A DNA stretch of 64,000 nucleotides, from contig PAQS01000031.1 in assembly GCA_002709385.1 (NCBI GenBank), forward strand, positions 7,516 through 71,515, in the 5' to 3' direction. Positions 19,218-27,565 of the stretch are shown piece after piece. Below the pieces are notes generated by a model that was not told where the DNA came from, did not search any database, and worked only from the letters and a program-made list of their open reading frames with translations. The position numbers and the translations under genes were made by a program. The first letter of the stretch is position 1. The number at the start of each line of letters is the position of its first letter. The DNA is from Waddliaceae bacterium. Lineage in GTDB: Bacteria; Chlamydiota; Chlamydiia; Chlamydiales; GCA-2709385.

Positions 19218-20154
19218 TCTTAATAGTCCAGTTTCAGCCGCTTCAATCGAAGAAATAGAGTCCACTACCCCAACTCTTTCTCAAGAGGTTCATATTCCTA
19301 GAGAAAATGAACCCTGGGTGGACTCTCTCACCCGTTCTTATCAATCTCTTCCTATACCCAATAAGCCTCCTCAAAAAAAACAAAAAATAAAAAAATATAG
19401 CAAACTAAGAAGTCTGTTCTATTTACCTTGTCATATTCAAGAAATTAAAGTGGAAGATCTCATTCAATGGCCTCCTGAAAGAATACAATCTTTACACCAT
19501 CGAATTGCGTCTTATTTTAAAGCTGAAATTCTAGAAAAAATGTCTCAAGAACAAATCTCAGCATTTCACCCAAATACAATGAAGCGTTGGGATCGAGTAC
19601 AACTCCTATCTGCTTTGCCAAAAATTATACCTGAAAACTTACCTAATATTTTACATCGCCATAATGCAACAGCTTTGCGTCAAATACATAAAGCTCTCTC
19701 TGTCGCACAAAAACGTTTTCTTTACACTCCATTTCTTAAAGCAACAACTGTTGCAGCTCTTATGCGTGAGATTAAAAACGCTACAAAAGGTCATCTCTGT
19801 ATTACAGTGACAAATTTATGGAAAAAGAACCAACAAGCTTGTGCAATTCTTTTTTATACTGTTTCTACAAGATTGAAACGCACTTTACTAAAATTTATGA
19901 CTAGTGAGCAAATCGCTTTTGGAATTGAACATTTAGATCCATTACTTGCTTATGCACTTATGGGTAAACTTTGCCACGAACGCCAGCGAGAAGTTTTACA
20001 CTTTCTTCCTGAAGGACCTGTAAGAAATTTATGCTTACAGCGTAAGTATTTATCTGAATCTATTTCACGCTTAGAAGTTGAAATTATGATCAATGAATTA
20101 AGACAAGAACTCTTAAATCAAAATCAATCTTCATCAGAAGCAGTAAGTAAATAA
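19204..20154 (+). CDS. Hypothetical basic protein overlapping trmL
   Basis: A 316-residue protein with no recognised family. It is basic around residues 55-75 (K-K-Q-K-I-K-K-Y-S-K), with no signal peptide or membrane helix, and mostly helical from 80 on. Two stretches (M-S-Q-E-Q-I-S-A-F and M-T-S-E-Q-I-A-F-G-I) suggest repeated helical units, and L-L-A-Y-A-L-M-G-K-L recalls superhelical scaffold repeats. The start overlaps the trmL end by 14 bases without its own ribosome-binding site, so translation is probably coupled. ATG 19207 is an equal alternative. Candidate secreted or scaffold protein; no function proposed. Confidence 0.6.
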   Translation: MMRIDLNSPVSAASIEEIESTTPTLSQEVHIPRENEPWVDSLTRSYQSLPIPNKPPQKKQKIKKYSKLRSLFYLPCHIQEIKVEDLIQWPPERIQSLHHRIASYFKAEILEKMSQEQISAFHPNTMKRWDRVQLLSALPKIIPENLPNILHRHNATALRQIHKALSVAQKRFLYTPFLKATTVAALMREIKNATKGHLCITVTNLWKKNQQACAILFYTVSTRLKRTLLKFMTSEQIAFGIEHLDPLLAYALMGKLCHERQREVLHFLPEGPVRNLCLQRKYLSESISRLEVEIMINELRQELLNQNQSSSEAVSK

Positions 20155-20228
20155 ATTTATTCTTGACTATTCTTATTCAACTATGGCGTGATTTAAGTAT
20201 CAGTTTCTTTACTTAGATCGGACGAGAA

Positions 20229-22376
20229 ATGAAAATATTTGGATTATCTCTTCACGCTCAAATTTTTGCTTCAATGATTCTCGGGGTAGTTGCCGGGGTC
20301 TTTTTTGGCGAGTTATGTGCTCCTCTTGCACAGCTAGGAGATGTATTCGTCATGCTACTTAAAATGACTGTTATTCCCTATATGAGCTGTGCCTTAATTT
20401 ATTCTCTCGGCAGGCTTTCGATTAAAGAGGCTAAATTTTTATTGAAAGAATTTATTCTTGTTGTTCCCATTTTTGCATGTACTATTATTATCTGTGTCTA
20501 CACAGCTAGCTACATCTTACCGTATCCAGAAGCCGCCTTGCATCATAGTTTTGTAGATACTGAGCAAGCCCATGAAAATCTTTTACAACTATTCATTCCG
20601 ATCAACCCTTTTAAGGCATTAGCTACAGATAGTATTCCTGCAATTGTCCTATTTAGTGTTTTATTTGGCTTAGCTATGCTACCTCTAAAGAATAAGCAAA
20701 CTCTTTTGAGTAGCTTTCATACAGCTATAGAGGCCCTAACAAAAATTACACAATGGGTCGCTTCATTATCTCCAATAGGTGTATTTGCCCTTTTGGCGAG
20801 TAGTACTGGTACTATGACATTTCCACAGTTTGAAAAAATTCGTATCTATCTACTTGCCATGTTAACTGCTACTACACTTGTGAGTCTTTGGGTTCTTCCT
20901 AGGCTTGTTGCTTTATTTACTCCAATAAGCTCAAAAGAATTTTTAAAAGAAATGCAGCCCGCAATTCTTCTTGGATTCACAACGAGTAATACAATCATCA
21001 CTATTCCTCTCATCATGAATTCCATTGAACGAGTACTAAAAAAACATAATATGGGAGATGCTAAGAGTCAAAATGCCCTTAATTCTATCGTTCCAATAGT
21101 CTATAACTGTCCAACAGCAGGCAATCTTTTTGCCATGCTCTTCATTATTTTTACCGCATTATTTTACGCAGTTCCTTTTAGCGTTTGGGACCATATTAAG
21201 CTTATTAGTTTATCTCTTCCTGTTCTAATTGGGGCCGTAAATGCAACCTTAAGCGGTGTGACTTTTCTTATTGATAATCTCCAGCTACCTATTGATGCGA
21301 TTAGTTTATATATCGAAACGTTCACAGTGACACGTAACTTTCAAGCCATGGTATCTGTCGTTGGAATTGCTGCTGTGTCTCTCACTATATCTATGGCTTG
21401 TTATGGTTCAATGAAACTCCAGTGGGGATTAATCTGGAAAAAATTAGGACTAACCGCAGCTGTATATTTCGTTATTATTGCTTTGGTATCTTTTCTTGGT
21501 CCAGATACAATCACACAAAAAGAACCATTTAGTCATTTAAGCATTCACAATCCCGTTTCTTCCCGCGTATTCAAGCAAAGTGAAAAAGTTCCAGAACTTC
21601 AAATAGATCCTCAGCTTTCAACAATTGAGCAAATTAAAAAGCATAAAATCTTGCGAGTGGGCTACAACAGTAATGCTATTCCTTTCTGCTATTTCAACTC
21701 ACAAGAAGAACTAGTTGGTTTAGATGTTGCAGTCATGCATGAATTAGCAAGAACATTAGAAGTAGGAATCGAATTCATTCCTTTTACTTATCAGAATTTA
21801 GAGAAAAACCTTATTGAGAAGAAGTTTCATATTGCAATTGGAAGTATTGCAATCACAGAATCTCGTTTGGAATCGATGGGTTTTACAGAACCTTACACAA
21901 CTGAAAGCCGCTGCCTTGTAGTGAAAGATCATAGACGAGGAGAATTTAGTTCTGTTGAAAATATTCAATCAAAAAAACAACTTAAAATTGCTTCTCTTGA
22001 AGGGTCATCCCATGAATCAAAAGCTAAATTTTGGTTTCCTAATGCACAATTAGTACAAATATCAGATCTAAACCAATTCCTAGCCCCTAACTTAGCCGAT
22101 GCTCTTCTTTGGACAAAAGATGAAGCGATTACATGGTGTTTAATGAACCCGCAATACTCTGTTGTCATTCCTCTACCTCATATTGGTAAAGAACAGTATG
22201 CGTATGGATTAGAACAAGGAGATGAAGATTTTACAAGCTATGTAAACTACTGGATCGATCTAAAGCGCTTAGATGGTTTTTTGGAGCAAGAAAAAAGGTT
22301 ATGGATTTTTGGTGAAGAGAAGCATAGCACTCCTCGATGGTCTATTATTCGCAATGTATTGCATTGGATAGACTAA
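20229..22376 (+). CDS. Dicarboxylate/amino-acid symporter fused to periplasmic solute-binding domain
   Basis: A 715-residue two-domain transporter. Residues 1-430 are a DAACS-type (GltP/DctA) cation symporter with about eight membrane segments and re-entrant loops (T-T-S-N-T-I-I-T-I-P-L, then P-I-V-Y-N-C-P-T-A-G-N-L). The usual N-M-D-G-T substrate/cation motif is not conserved. Residues 470-700 are a family 3 solute-binding domain (I-L-R-V-G-Y-N-S-N-A-I-P-F; L-V-G-L-D-V-A-V-M; F-H-I-A-I-G-S-I-A-I-T-E-S-R; F-T-E-P-Y), as in amino-acid ABC systems. The layout implies a tethered periplasmic receptor feeding the symporter. Substrate unknown, perhaps an amino acid. Confidence 0.85.
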   Translation: MKIFGLSLHAQIFASMILGVVAGVFFGELCAPLAQLGDVFVMLLKMTVIPYMSCALIYSLGRLSIKEAKFLLKEFILVVPIFACTIIICVYTASYILPYPEAALHHSFVDTEQAHENLLQLFIPINPFKALATDSIPAIVLFSVLFGLAMLPLKNKQTLLSSFHTAIEALTKITQWVASLSPIGVFALLASSTGTMTFPQFEKIRIYLLAMLTATTLVSLWVLPRLVALFTPISSKEFLKEMQPAILLGFTTSNTIITIPLIMNSIERVLKKHNMGDAKSQNALNSIVPIVYNCPTAGNLFAMLFIIFTALFYAVPFSVWDHIKLISLSLPVLIGAVNATLSGVTFLIDNLQLPIDAISLYIETFTVTRNFQAMVSVVGIAAVSLTISMACYGSMKLQWGLIWKKLGLTAAVYFVIIALVSFLGPDTITQKEPFSHLSIHNPVSSRVFKQSEKVPELQIDPQLSTIEQIKKHKILRVGYNSNAIPFCYFNSQEELVGLDVAVMHELARTLEVGIEFIPFTYQNLEKNLIEKKFHIAIGSIAITESRLESMGFTEPYTTESRCLVVKDHRRGEFSSVENIQSKKQLKIASLEGSSHESKAKFWFPNAQLVQISDLNQFLAPNLADALLWTKDEAITWCLMNPQYSVVIPLPHIGKEQYAYGLEQGDEDFTSYVNYWIDLKRLDGFLEQEKRLWIFGEEKHSTPRWSIIRNVLHWID

Positions 22377-22383
22377 ATAGACT

Positions 22384-22411
22384 TGAGTACCGCTTTTTAT
22401 TGCGGTACTCA
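22384..22411. terminator. Bidirectional terminator between symporter fusion and trxA
   Basis: tgagtaccgc (22384-22393) and gcggtactca (22402-22411) form a perfect 10-bp stem with an 8-nt AT loop between the two convergent genes. This is the expected layout of a shared intrinsic terminator, though the outside T-runs are short. Confidence 0.75.
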
Positions 22412-22426
22412 TCTATAAAAGAGCTA

Positions 22427-22753
22427 CTAAAGCGCTGATGAAATTAAGCGAGATAAAGCATCTGCATCTTTTAAACCAACAATACGATTGATTTCTTCAC
22501 CGTTTTTGTATAGGACAAGAGTTGGAACGGAAGCAATTTCTTCTTTTGCTGTAACTTCTTGAGCTTTATCAATATCTACCTGGGCAATTCGTGCCTTTCC
22601 TTGCATCTCTTCAGCTACTTGCTTCAGAATAGGTCCAAGCATTCGGCATGGGCCACACCATTCTGCAAAGAAATCTACTAAAACGACCCCTTCATTAATA
22701 AAGCTTGCAAAATTTCCATCATCAAGTTGCTCAATTAGTTCACTTTCAGCCAT
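22427..22753 (-). CDS. trxA: Thioredoxin
   Basis: A 108-residue cytoplasmic thioredoxin. The active site W-C-G-P-C-R-M is present near residue 33, with F-F-A-E before it and the cis-proline region A-S-V-P-T-L-V-L-Y after it. It serves as disulfide reductant for ribonucleotide reductase and other enzymes. Length is exactly typical. Convergent with the symporter gene; the position near trmL/mip matches CT_539 in Chlamydia. Confidence 0.96.
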   Translation of the reverse strand: MAESELIEQLDDGNFASFINEGVVLVDFFAEWCGPCRMLGPILKQVAEEMQGKARIAQVDIDKAQEVTAKEEIASVPTLVLYKNGEEINRIVGLKDADALSRLISSAL

Positions 22754-22990
22754 GACTTCCCCACTCTGACTCGTTATTTTAAATAGGATTCGTATCTAGG
22801 ATTATACAGTACAATCCGTTTTTCCGCAGGGGAAATTTCTCTGAAGAAAGAGCTTGATTCAAGTAAATTTATACTTTGGAAAAAACATCACTTACTCATT
22901 CTTTGCATTTATTCTTGAGTTTTTCAGTGTCTTTTACGAGAGTGAAATTAAAGAGATAATTAGTATTTCAATTAAAAAGAGTTGTTTATC

Positions 22991-24925
22991 ATGAAAAAGC
23001 AAATGCGTTTGTTGATCATTGATCCTAATACAGATAAAAATACCCAACTTACAAATGTCTTACAAGAGATTGGCATTACGAATACATCTGTTTTATGTCA
23101 TCCCGATCATGCTGAAGCACTTGCAATTCAAGAACCTTTTGATTTGATTATATTAGGTGATGTCTTTGTAGAGAAAAATGTCACGCAAGCTATTAAAATT
23201 TTGAAAAAAAGTCCTCATACCAATCAAATTCCCATTATTCTTCATACTATTTCTAAAAAAGCTGCTGCAACAAGACAGCTTGTGGCTTTAGGTATAGAGT
23301 CTGTTTTACTTGCTCCTTGTGATCAAAATTCTCTTTCTCGAGCAATTAAAGAGAGTCTAAAAGTTGCGAAATCTAAAGAGTATAGTCAATTGGTTCGCAA
23401 TGCACACTTCTTTGAAGAATTTAGTAATCAAGAGATCAAAGAATTTGCTAAAGTAGCTATTCCTCGCCGCTTTGAAGCTGGGGAAAGTATTATTAGTAAG
23501 GGGGACCCTGCAGATCGTTTCTATATTTTACTTAAAGGATCTGTTGAAATTGTTGTCCCTAAAAAAGATGGACACCCCTACCGTTGTCCAGTGGCACAAG
23601 GAGATTCTTTCGGTGAACTTGCTATTTTAGATCATACAGAACGCACTGCATGGTGCATTGCCTCCGATGATTGCCTTGTTCTAGAAATTGGTGAGCATAT
23701 TATCCGTGATCAAAGCTTTACACTACGTCATAAAGTTTTATCTAAGCTTGCTTTTGTACTTGCTGCTCGATTACGAAATACCAATGACGCAATCAAACAA
23801 GCTCTTTTACCAGACGAAGAAGTTACGACTAACATGAATGAAAGTGAGTTAGTAGAGGAAGAATTTAGTGATAATGAAGAAATAGAAGAGTTCGACGATA
23901 CAATAGAGATGGAAAATACCGATTCATCTACAGGAGATCAAAATCCTTATTTACAACCTACAGGAAAAGCCTTAGAAATCAGCGATGAAGTTCAATCTCA
24001 AGAAGAATATGATATTTTAACCCGTAAAGTTCTCTTAAGAACAGATTTTGTAGCGGCTAAAGTACCTAATACATTAGGTGATGTCTTCCGCAATAAATTA
24101 TTTGGTTACCTTACAGGTGGAAAACTTGCAAAAATGAACCCTCATAAATTGTGGAACCCTAAATGGTTTACACCTGGAACTCCCCGCACAAAACGAGCAT
24201 TGCATTTAGTTGTTTTAGCTAGCCAAGGTGATGAGTATTACAATGAAGCTTATCTGGGCTTACCATTTACTCAAAAAGTTATTGCTATGTCTGACACAGG
24301 ATGTACAGGTACTTTTTTAGGTTCCGACCAGGCTATTGATCGTTATTTTAAAAAAGAATGTTTAAAAAAAGCTATTCAACTTGATTTAGAAATGCCGATT
24401 GATCGTGTTTGGCGTCGTAAAGAATGTATTGAATTTCTCACTCATACAGCAGCAGACGTAAGACCTGATACCTTATTTTTGATTTTTGATCGCTTCGATG
24501 GGAGAAATACCCAAATTGCTCGGGAGGCTTTCCCTGATCATCAAATGATCACAGTTCTTTTGGATTTGAATGGAGACCCTGAAAATCCTAGCTCATTTTT
24601 TGTTCAGCCTGAAGAAAAGCTCCAAGAAGCAAGAATGTTATGTAAAAAAGCTGATTATGTAGGTGATGGGTTTTATAGTGGACAAAGCTATTTTATTGCA
24701 GGGCTCGGAGCTTGCTTTGAAGAAACCGCTTTTCAACAATCTGGCCCTCTGTTTGGAATGATCGGAACTTTAGCTCAAATGGGACCTGATTATTCAGGTG
24801 TCACTTGGGGTTCAAAGGGAGGAGCTGAAGGGGCTGTTAAAGCAGCCCGTGCTCTTTATGGAATGGCCGGTGCCCAATCATCAAAAGATCTTGCAAATGC
24901 AATCAATTGGGCTGATGGAACCTAA
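22991..24925 (+). CDS. Pseudo-receiver + cyclic-nucleotide-binding + unknown C-terminal domain
   Basis: About 644 residues from ATG 22991 (AAAGAG about 9 nt upstream; a TTG at 22982 is less likely). Residues 6-125 have a response-regulator receiver fold (L-L-I-I-D-P-N), but the phosphoacceptor position reads L-I-I-L-G56-D57 and the usual K-P near the end is A-P, so phosphorylation is doubtful. Residues 140-260 are a cNMP-binding domain (F-E-A-G-E-S-I-I, G-D-P-A-D-R-F-Y, F-G-E-L-A-I-L). An acidic linker near 280-320 follows. The last 300 residues form a conserved-looking globular domain I do not recognise (N-P-K-W-F-T-P-G-T-P-R-T-K-R-A). Confidence 0.8.
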   Translation: MKKQMRLLIIDPNTDKNTQLTNVLQEIGITNTSVLCHPDHAEALAIQEPFDLIILGDVFVEKNVTQAIKILKKSPHTNQIPIILHTISKKAAATRQLVALGIESVLLAPCDQNSLSRAIKESLKVAKSKEYSQLVRNAHFFEEFSNQEIKEFAKVAIPRRFEAGESIISKGDPADRFYILLKGSVEIVVPKKDGHPYRCPVAQGDSFGELAILDHTERTAWCIASDDCLVLEIGEHIIRDQSFTLRHKVLSKLAFVLAARLRNTNDAIKQALLPDEEVTTNMNESELVEEEFSDNEEIEEFDDTIEMENTDSSTGDQNPYLQPTGKALEISDEVQSQEEYDILTRKVLLRTDFVAAKVPNTLGDVFRNKLFGYLTGGKLAKMNPHKLWNPKWFTPGTPRTKRALHLVVLASQGDEYYNEAYLGLPFTQKVIAMSDTGCTGTFLGSDQAIDRYFKKECLKKAIQLDLEMPIDRVWRRKECIEFLTHTAADVRPDTLFLIFDRFDGRNTQIAREAFPDHQMITVLLDLNGDPENPSSFFVQPEEKLQEARMLCKKADYVGDGFYSGQSYFIAGLGACFEETAFQQSGPLFGMIGTLAQMGPDYSGVTWGSKGGAEGAVKAARALYGMAGAQSSKDLANAINWADGT

Positions 24926-24927
24926 AC

Positions 24928-24954
24928 GATTCGTTCGTGATTGAAAAACGAATC
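24928..24954 (+). terminator. Possible terminator after the pseudo-receiver gene
   Basis: gattcgtt (24928-24935) and aacgaatc (24947-24954) form a perfect 8-bp stem two bases after the stop codon, followed by ttatta. The stem is AT-rich and the T-run poor, so this is tentative. Confidence 0.4.
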
Positions 24955-25036
24955 TTATTAGGTTAATATAGATAGTTCTAGCTAGATTTTGCTCGCTTGA
25001 AATTATTCTATTTATCTTCTACTGCAACAAGTGCTT

Positions 25037-26842
25037 ATGTTTGAGTATCAACTTAAAAACATTAGAAATTTTTCGATTATTGCTCATATTGACCATGGTA
25101 AGTCTACAATAGCTGACCGTTTACTCGAGCTCACTCAAACTGTACAAGCTAGAGAAATGAAACAACAGTTGCTTGACGACATGGATCTCGAGCGTGAACG
25201 TGGGATTACGATCAAGGCGCATCCTGTAACGATGCTCTATAAAGCCTCTGATGGACAGACCTATCAAATTAATTTAATTGATACACCTGGACACGTTGAC
25301 TTTACTTATGAAGTCTCTCGTTCTCTCTCTGCTTGTGAAGGAGCTTTACTCGTTATCGATGCTGCTCAAGGAGTACAAGCACAAACTTTAGCCAATGTAC
25401 ATTTGGCTATTGAGCGAGATTTAGAGATTGTCCCTGTTCTCAATAAAGTGGACTTACCTGCGGCTGATGTAGAAGCTACCAAGCGCCAAATTGAAGAGAT
25501 CATTGGTTTAGATGCCTCTAATGCTGTTTCATGCTCAGCTAAAACAGGAATAGGCGTAGATAAAATTCTTGAGGAAATCATTCAACTTGTTCCTCCACCG
25601 AAATCTCCTGAAGATGACATCCTCCGTGCTCTAATTTTTGACTCTTACTACGATGCTTATCGTGGCGCTATGGTTTACATACGTATTATTAGCGGTGAGT
25701 TGAAAAAAAGAGATGTTATTCGTTTCATGTCAACAAACAAGCAGTTTGATGTCAACGAAGTAGGAATATTTTCTCCTGATGAACAACCTGTTGATGTACT
25801 AAGACCAGGCGAGGTGGGATATTTTGTTGCGAACATCAAAAAAAGCTCTGATGTAAATGTCGGTGATACTGTAACTCTTCAAAAGCGGCCTGCCCCAGCA
25901 CCTCTTCCAGGTTTTCAAAAAATTACCCCCGTTGTATTTGCTGGTATTTATCCCGTTGACACCTCAGATTTCGAGGCTCTCCGCGATGCTCTAGTCAAAC
26001 TACAGCTCAATGACTCAGCTCTTAATGTTGAGCAAGAAAGCAGTACAGCTTTAGGGTTTGGTTTCCGTTGTGGATTTCTTGGTCTTCTTCACTTGGAAAT
26101 CGTCTTTGAACGTTTAAGCCGCGAATTTGATCTCGACATCATCACTACAGCTCCAAGCGTTATCTATAAAGTCATCATGAATAATGGTGATGAAATTAGT
26201 GTGGATAACCCCGCTCATTTTCCTGATCTTACAAACGTAGCACAAGTGCAAGAGCCTTGGGTTCGTGCTAGTATCATGGCTCCAGCTGAGTTTCTCGGAG
26301 CCATCATGAGTTTAGGTATGGATAAACGTGGACAGTGTGAAAATACCGAATCGGTAGATAACACTCGTCTCTTGCTTACCTATCGTTTTCCTTTAAACGA
26401 GATCATTACAGACTTCAACGATAAGCTTAAGTCTGTAACAAAAGGCTATGGCTCTTACGATTACGAATTTGACCGTTACGAAAAAGGCGACATCATCAAA
26501 TTAGACATTCGTGTAAACGAAGAGTCTGTAGATGCCTTTTCATGCCTGGTACACCGTTCTAAAGCTGAATCTAAGGGACGCGCTATCTGTGCGAAATTGA
26601 AAGATGTAATTCCTCAACAGCTTTTCAAAGTTCCCATTCAAGGAGCTATTGGTGGAAAAATCGTTGCACGAGAAACGATCAGCGCCCTTGCAAAAAATGT
26701 TACCGCTAAATGCTATGGTGGAGACATCACCAGGAAAAGAAAACTCTGGGAAAAGCAGAAAAAAGGTAAAAAGAAAATGCGCGAATTTGGAAAAGTAAGT
26801 ATTCCACAAGAAGCCTTTATGCGCGTTCTCAAAGCGGATTAG
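25037..26842 (+). CDS. lepA: Elongation factor 4 (LepA)
   Basis: Ribosome-associated translational GTPase of about 601 residues. G1 is [10 protein letters not shown]3 D-T-P-G-H, G4 N-K-V-D-L-P, G5 S-A-K-T-G. The LepA-specific C-terminal domain with [18 protein letters not shown] is complete. ATG 25037 is chosen over GTG 25031 from the usual N-terminus. The stop codon lies inside a 26-bp repeat shared with 51875-51900. In C. trachomatis lepA neighbours gnd; here gnd is 8.5 kb away. Confidence 0.97.
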   Translation: MFEYQLKNIRNFSIIAHIDHGKSTIADRLLELTQTVQAREMKQQLLDDMDLERERGITIKAHPVTMLYKASDGQTYQINLIDTPGHVDFTYEVSRSLSACEGALLVIDAAQGVQAQTLANVHLAIERDLEIVPVLNKVDLPAADVEATKRQIEEIIGLDASNAVSCSAKTGIGVDKILEEIIQLVPPPKSPEDDILRALIFDSYYDAYRGAMVYIRIISGELKKRDVIRFMSTNKQFDVNEVGIFSPDEQPVDVLRPGEVGYFVANIKKSSDVNVGDTVTLQKRPAPAPLPGFQKITPVVFAGIYPVDTSDFEALRDALVKLQLNDSALNVEQESSTALGFGFRCGFLGLLHLEIVFERLSREFDLDIITTAPSVIYKVIMNNGDEISVDNPAHFPDLTNVAQVQEPWVRASIMAPAEFLGAIMSLGMDKRGQCENTESVDNTRLLLTYRFPLNEIITDFNDKLKSVTKGYGSYDYEFDRYEKGDIIKLDIRVNEESVDAFSCLVHRSKAESKGRAICAKLKDVIPQQLFKVPIQGAIGGKIVARETISALAKNVTAKCYGGDITRKRKLWEKQKKGKKKMREFGKVSIPQEAFMRVLKAD

Positions 26843-26859
26843 GTAGCCATTGGAGGTAT
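26834..26859 (+). repeat. 26-bp dispersed repeat covering the lepA stop codon
   Basis: The 26 bases starting gcggattaggtagcc are identical to the reverse complement of 51875-51900. Twenty of them, attaggtagccattggaggt, also equal 52241-52260 directly. The lepA stop TAG is inside the repeat, so the last two LepA codons are part of it. Confidence 0.8.
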
Positions 26860-26885
26860 TAAGAATCTGATCAAAATCCTCCTCT

Positions 26886-26922
26886 TCTGTACACTCATGT
26901 AAATAAACAGAGGGTGTACAGA
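26886..26922 (+). promoter_or_regulatory. Hairpin covering the ribosome-binding site of the DUF4269 gene
   Basis: tctgtacac (26886-26894) and gtgtacaga (26914-26922) are a perfect 9-bp inverted repeat; the right arm ends two bases before the ATG at 26925. AGAGGG, the only candidate ribosome-binding site, lies at the base of the right arm. It could be an operator for a dimeric repressor or a translation-controlling stem; neither is proven. Confidence 0.45.
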
Positions 26923-26924
26923 AA

Positions 26925-27500
26925 ATGAATGATCATCGTGACAATGAGTGGAAATGTATTGACTATTTGATCAATGGAACCTCTACTCAAAAACTCGCTT
27001 ATGAAATCTTAAAATCTACAAAAATTCTCGAACACTTAGCTCCCTACCAACCTATTCTCATTGGCACAATCCCTATTGATATAGATATTCTTGGCAGTGA
27101 TATTGATATTGCCTGTGAAGTTTATGATCCTGGACAATTTAAAATAGATCTAATCTCTTTATTTCCTGACATTGAAATTATACAAAGAAACTCTGTTGTT
27201 ATAGGTCGAACAAAAATAAAAAACGTAGATATAGAGTTTTATGGAGAAAATAGTCCTGTAACAGAACAAAGTGGATACATTCATATGCTTGTTGAAGCTC
27301 GCCTTCTGAAACTAGGAAACGAAACATTCCGAAAAACAATTAGAGATCTTAAAAAATCCGGTCTAAAAACAGAACCTGCTTTTGCAAAGGTATTATCCAT
27401 TTCCGGAAATCCTTATCAAAAGCTGCTCGAACTTTACCAATGGAATGAACAAGAGCTACTACAGTTTTTTCAGCTTCGGGAACTTTGCAAAAGTACATAA
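26925..27500 (+). CDS. DUF4269 family, nucleotidyltransferase-like protein
   Basis: A 191-residue soluble protein matching what I recall of DUF4269: L-I-G-T-I-P-I-D-I-D-I-L, G-S-D-I-D-I-A-C-E and a C-terminal half with M-L-V-E-A-R-L-L-K-L-G. The G-S-D-I-D-I motif and following acidic strand (V-D-I-E-F-Y-G) fit the nucleotidyltransferase fold metal site. Substrate unknown. It begins the accessory group between lepA and purA. The patchy distribution of this family suggests horizontal acquisition. Confidence 0.78.
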   Translation: MNDHRDNEWKCIDYLINGTSTQKLAYEILKSTKILEHLAPYQPILIGTIPIDIDILGSDIDIACEVYDPGQFKIDLISLFPDIEIIQRNSVVIGRTKIKNVDIEFYGENSPVTEQSGYIHMLVEARLLKLGNETFRKTIRDLKKSGLKTEPAFAKVLSISGNPYQKLLELYQWNEQELLQFFQLRELCKST

Positions 27501-27565
27501 ACAGTAATTATTTGATTTTTAATCACTTATCAATCAAATATATTATTCTCAAATAAGGAGTGCTT

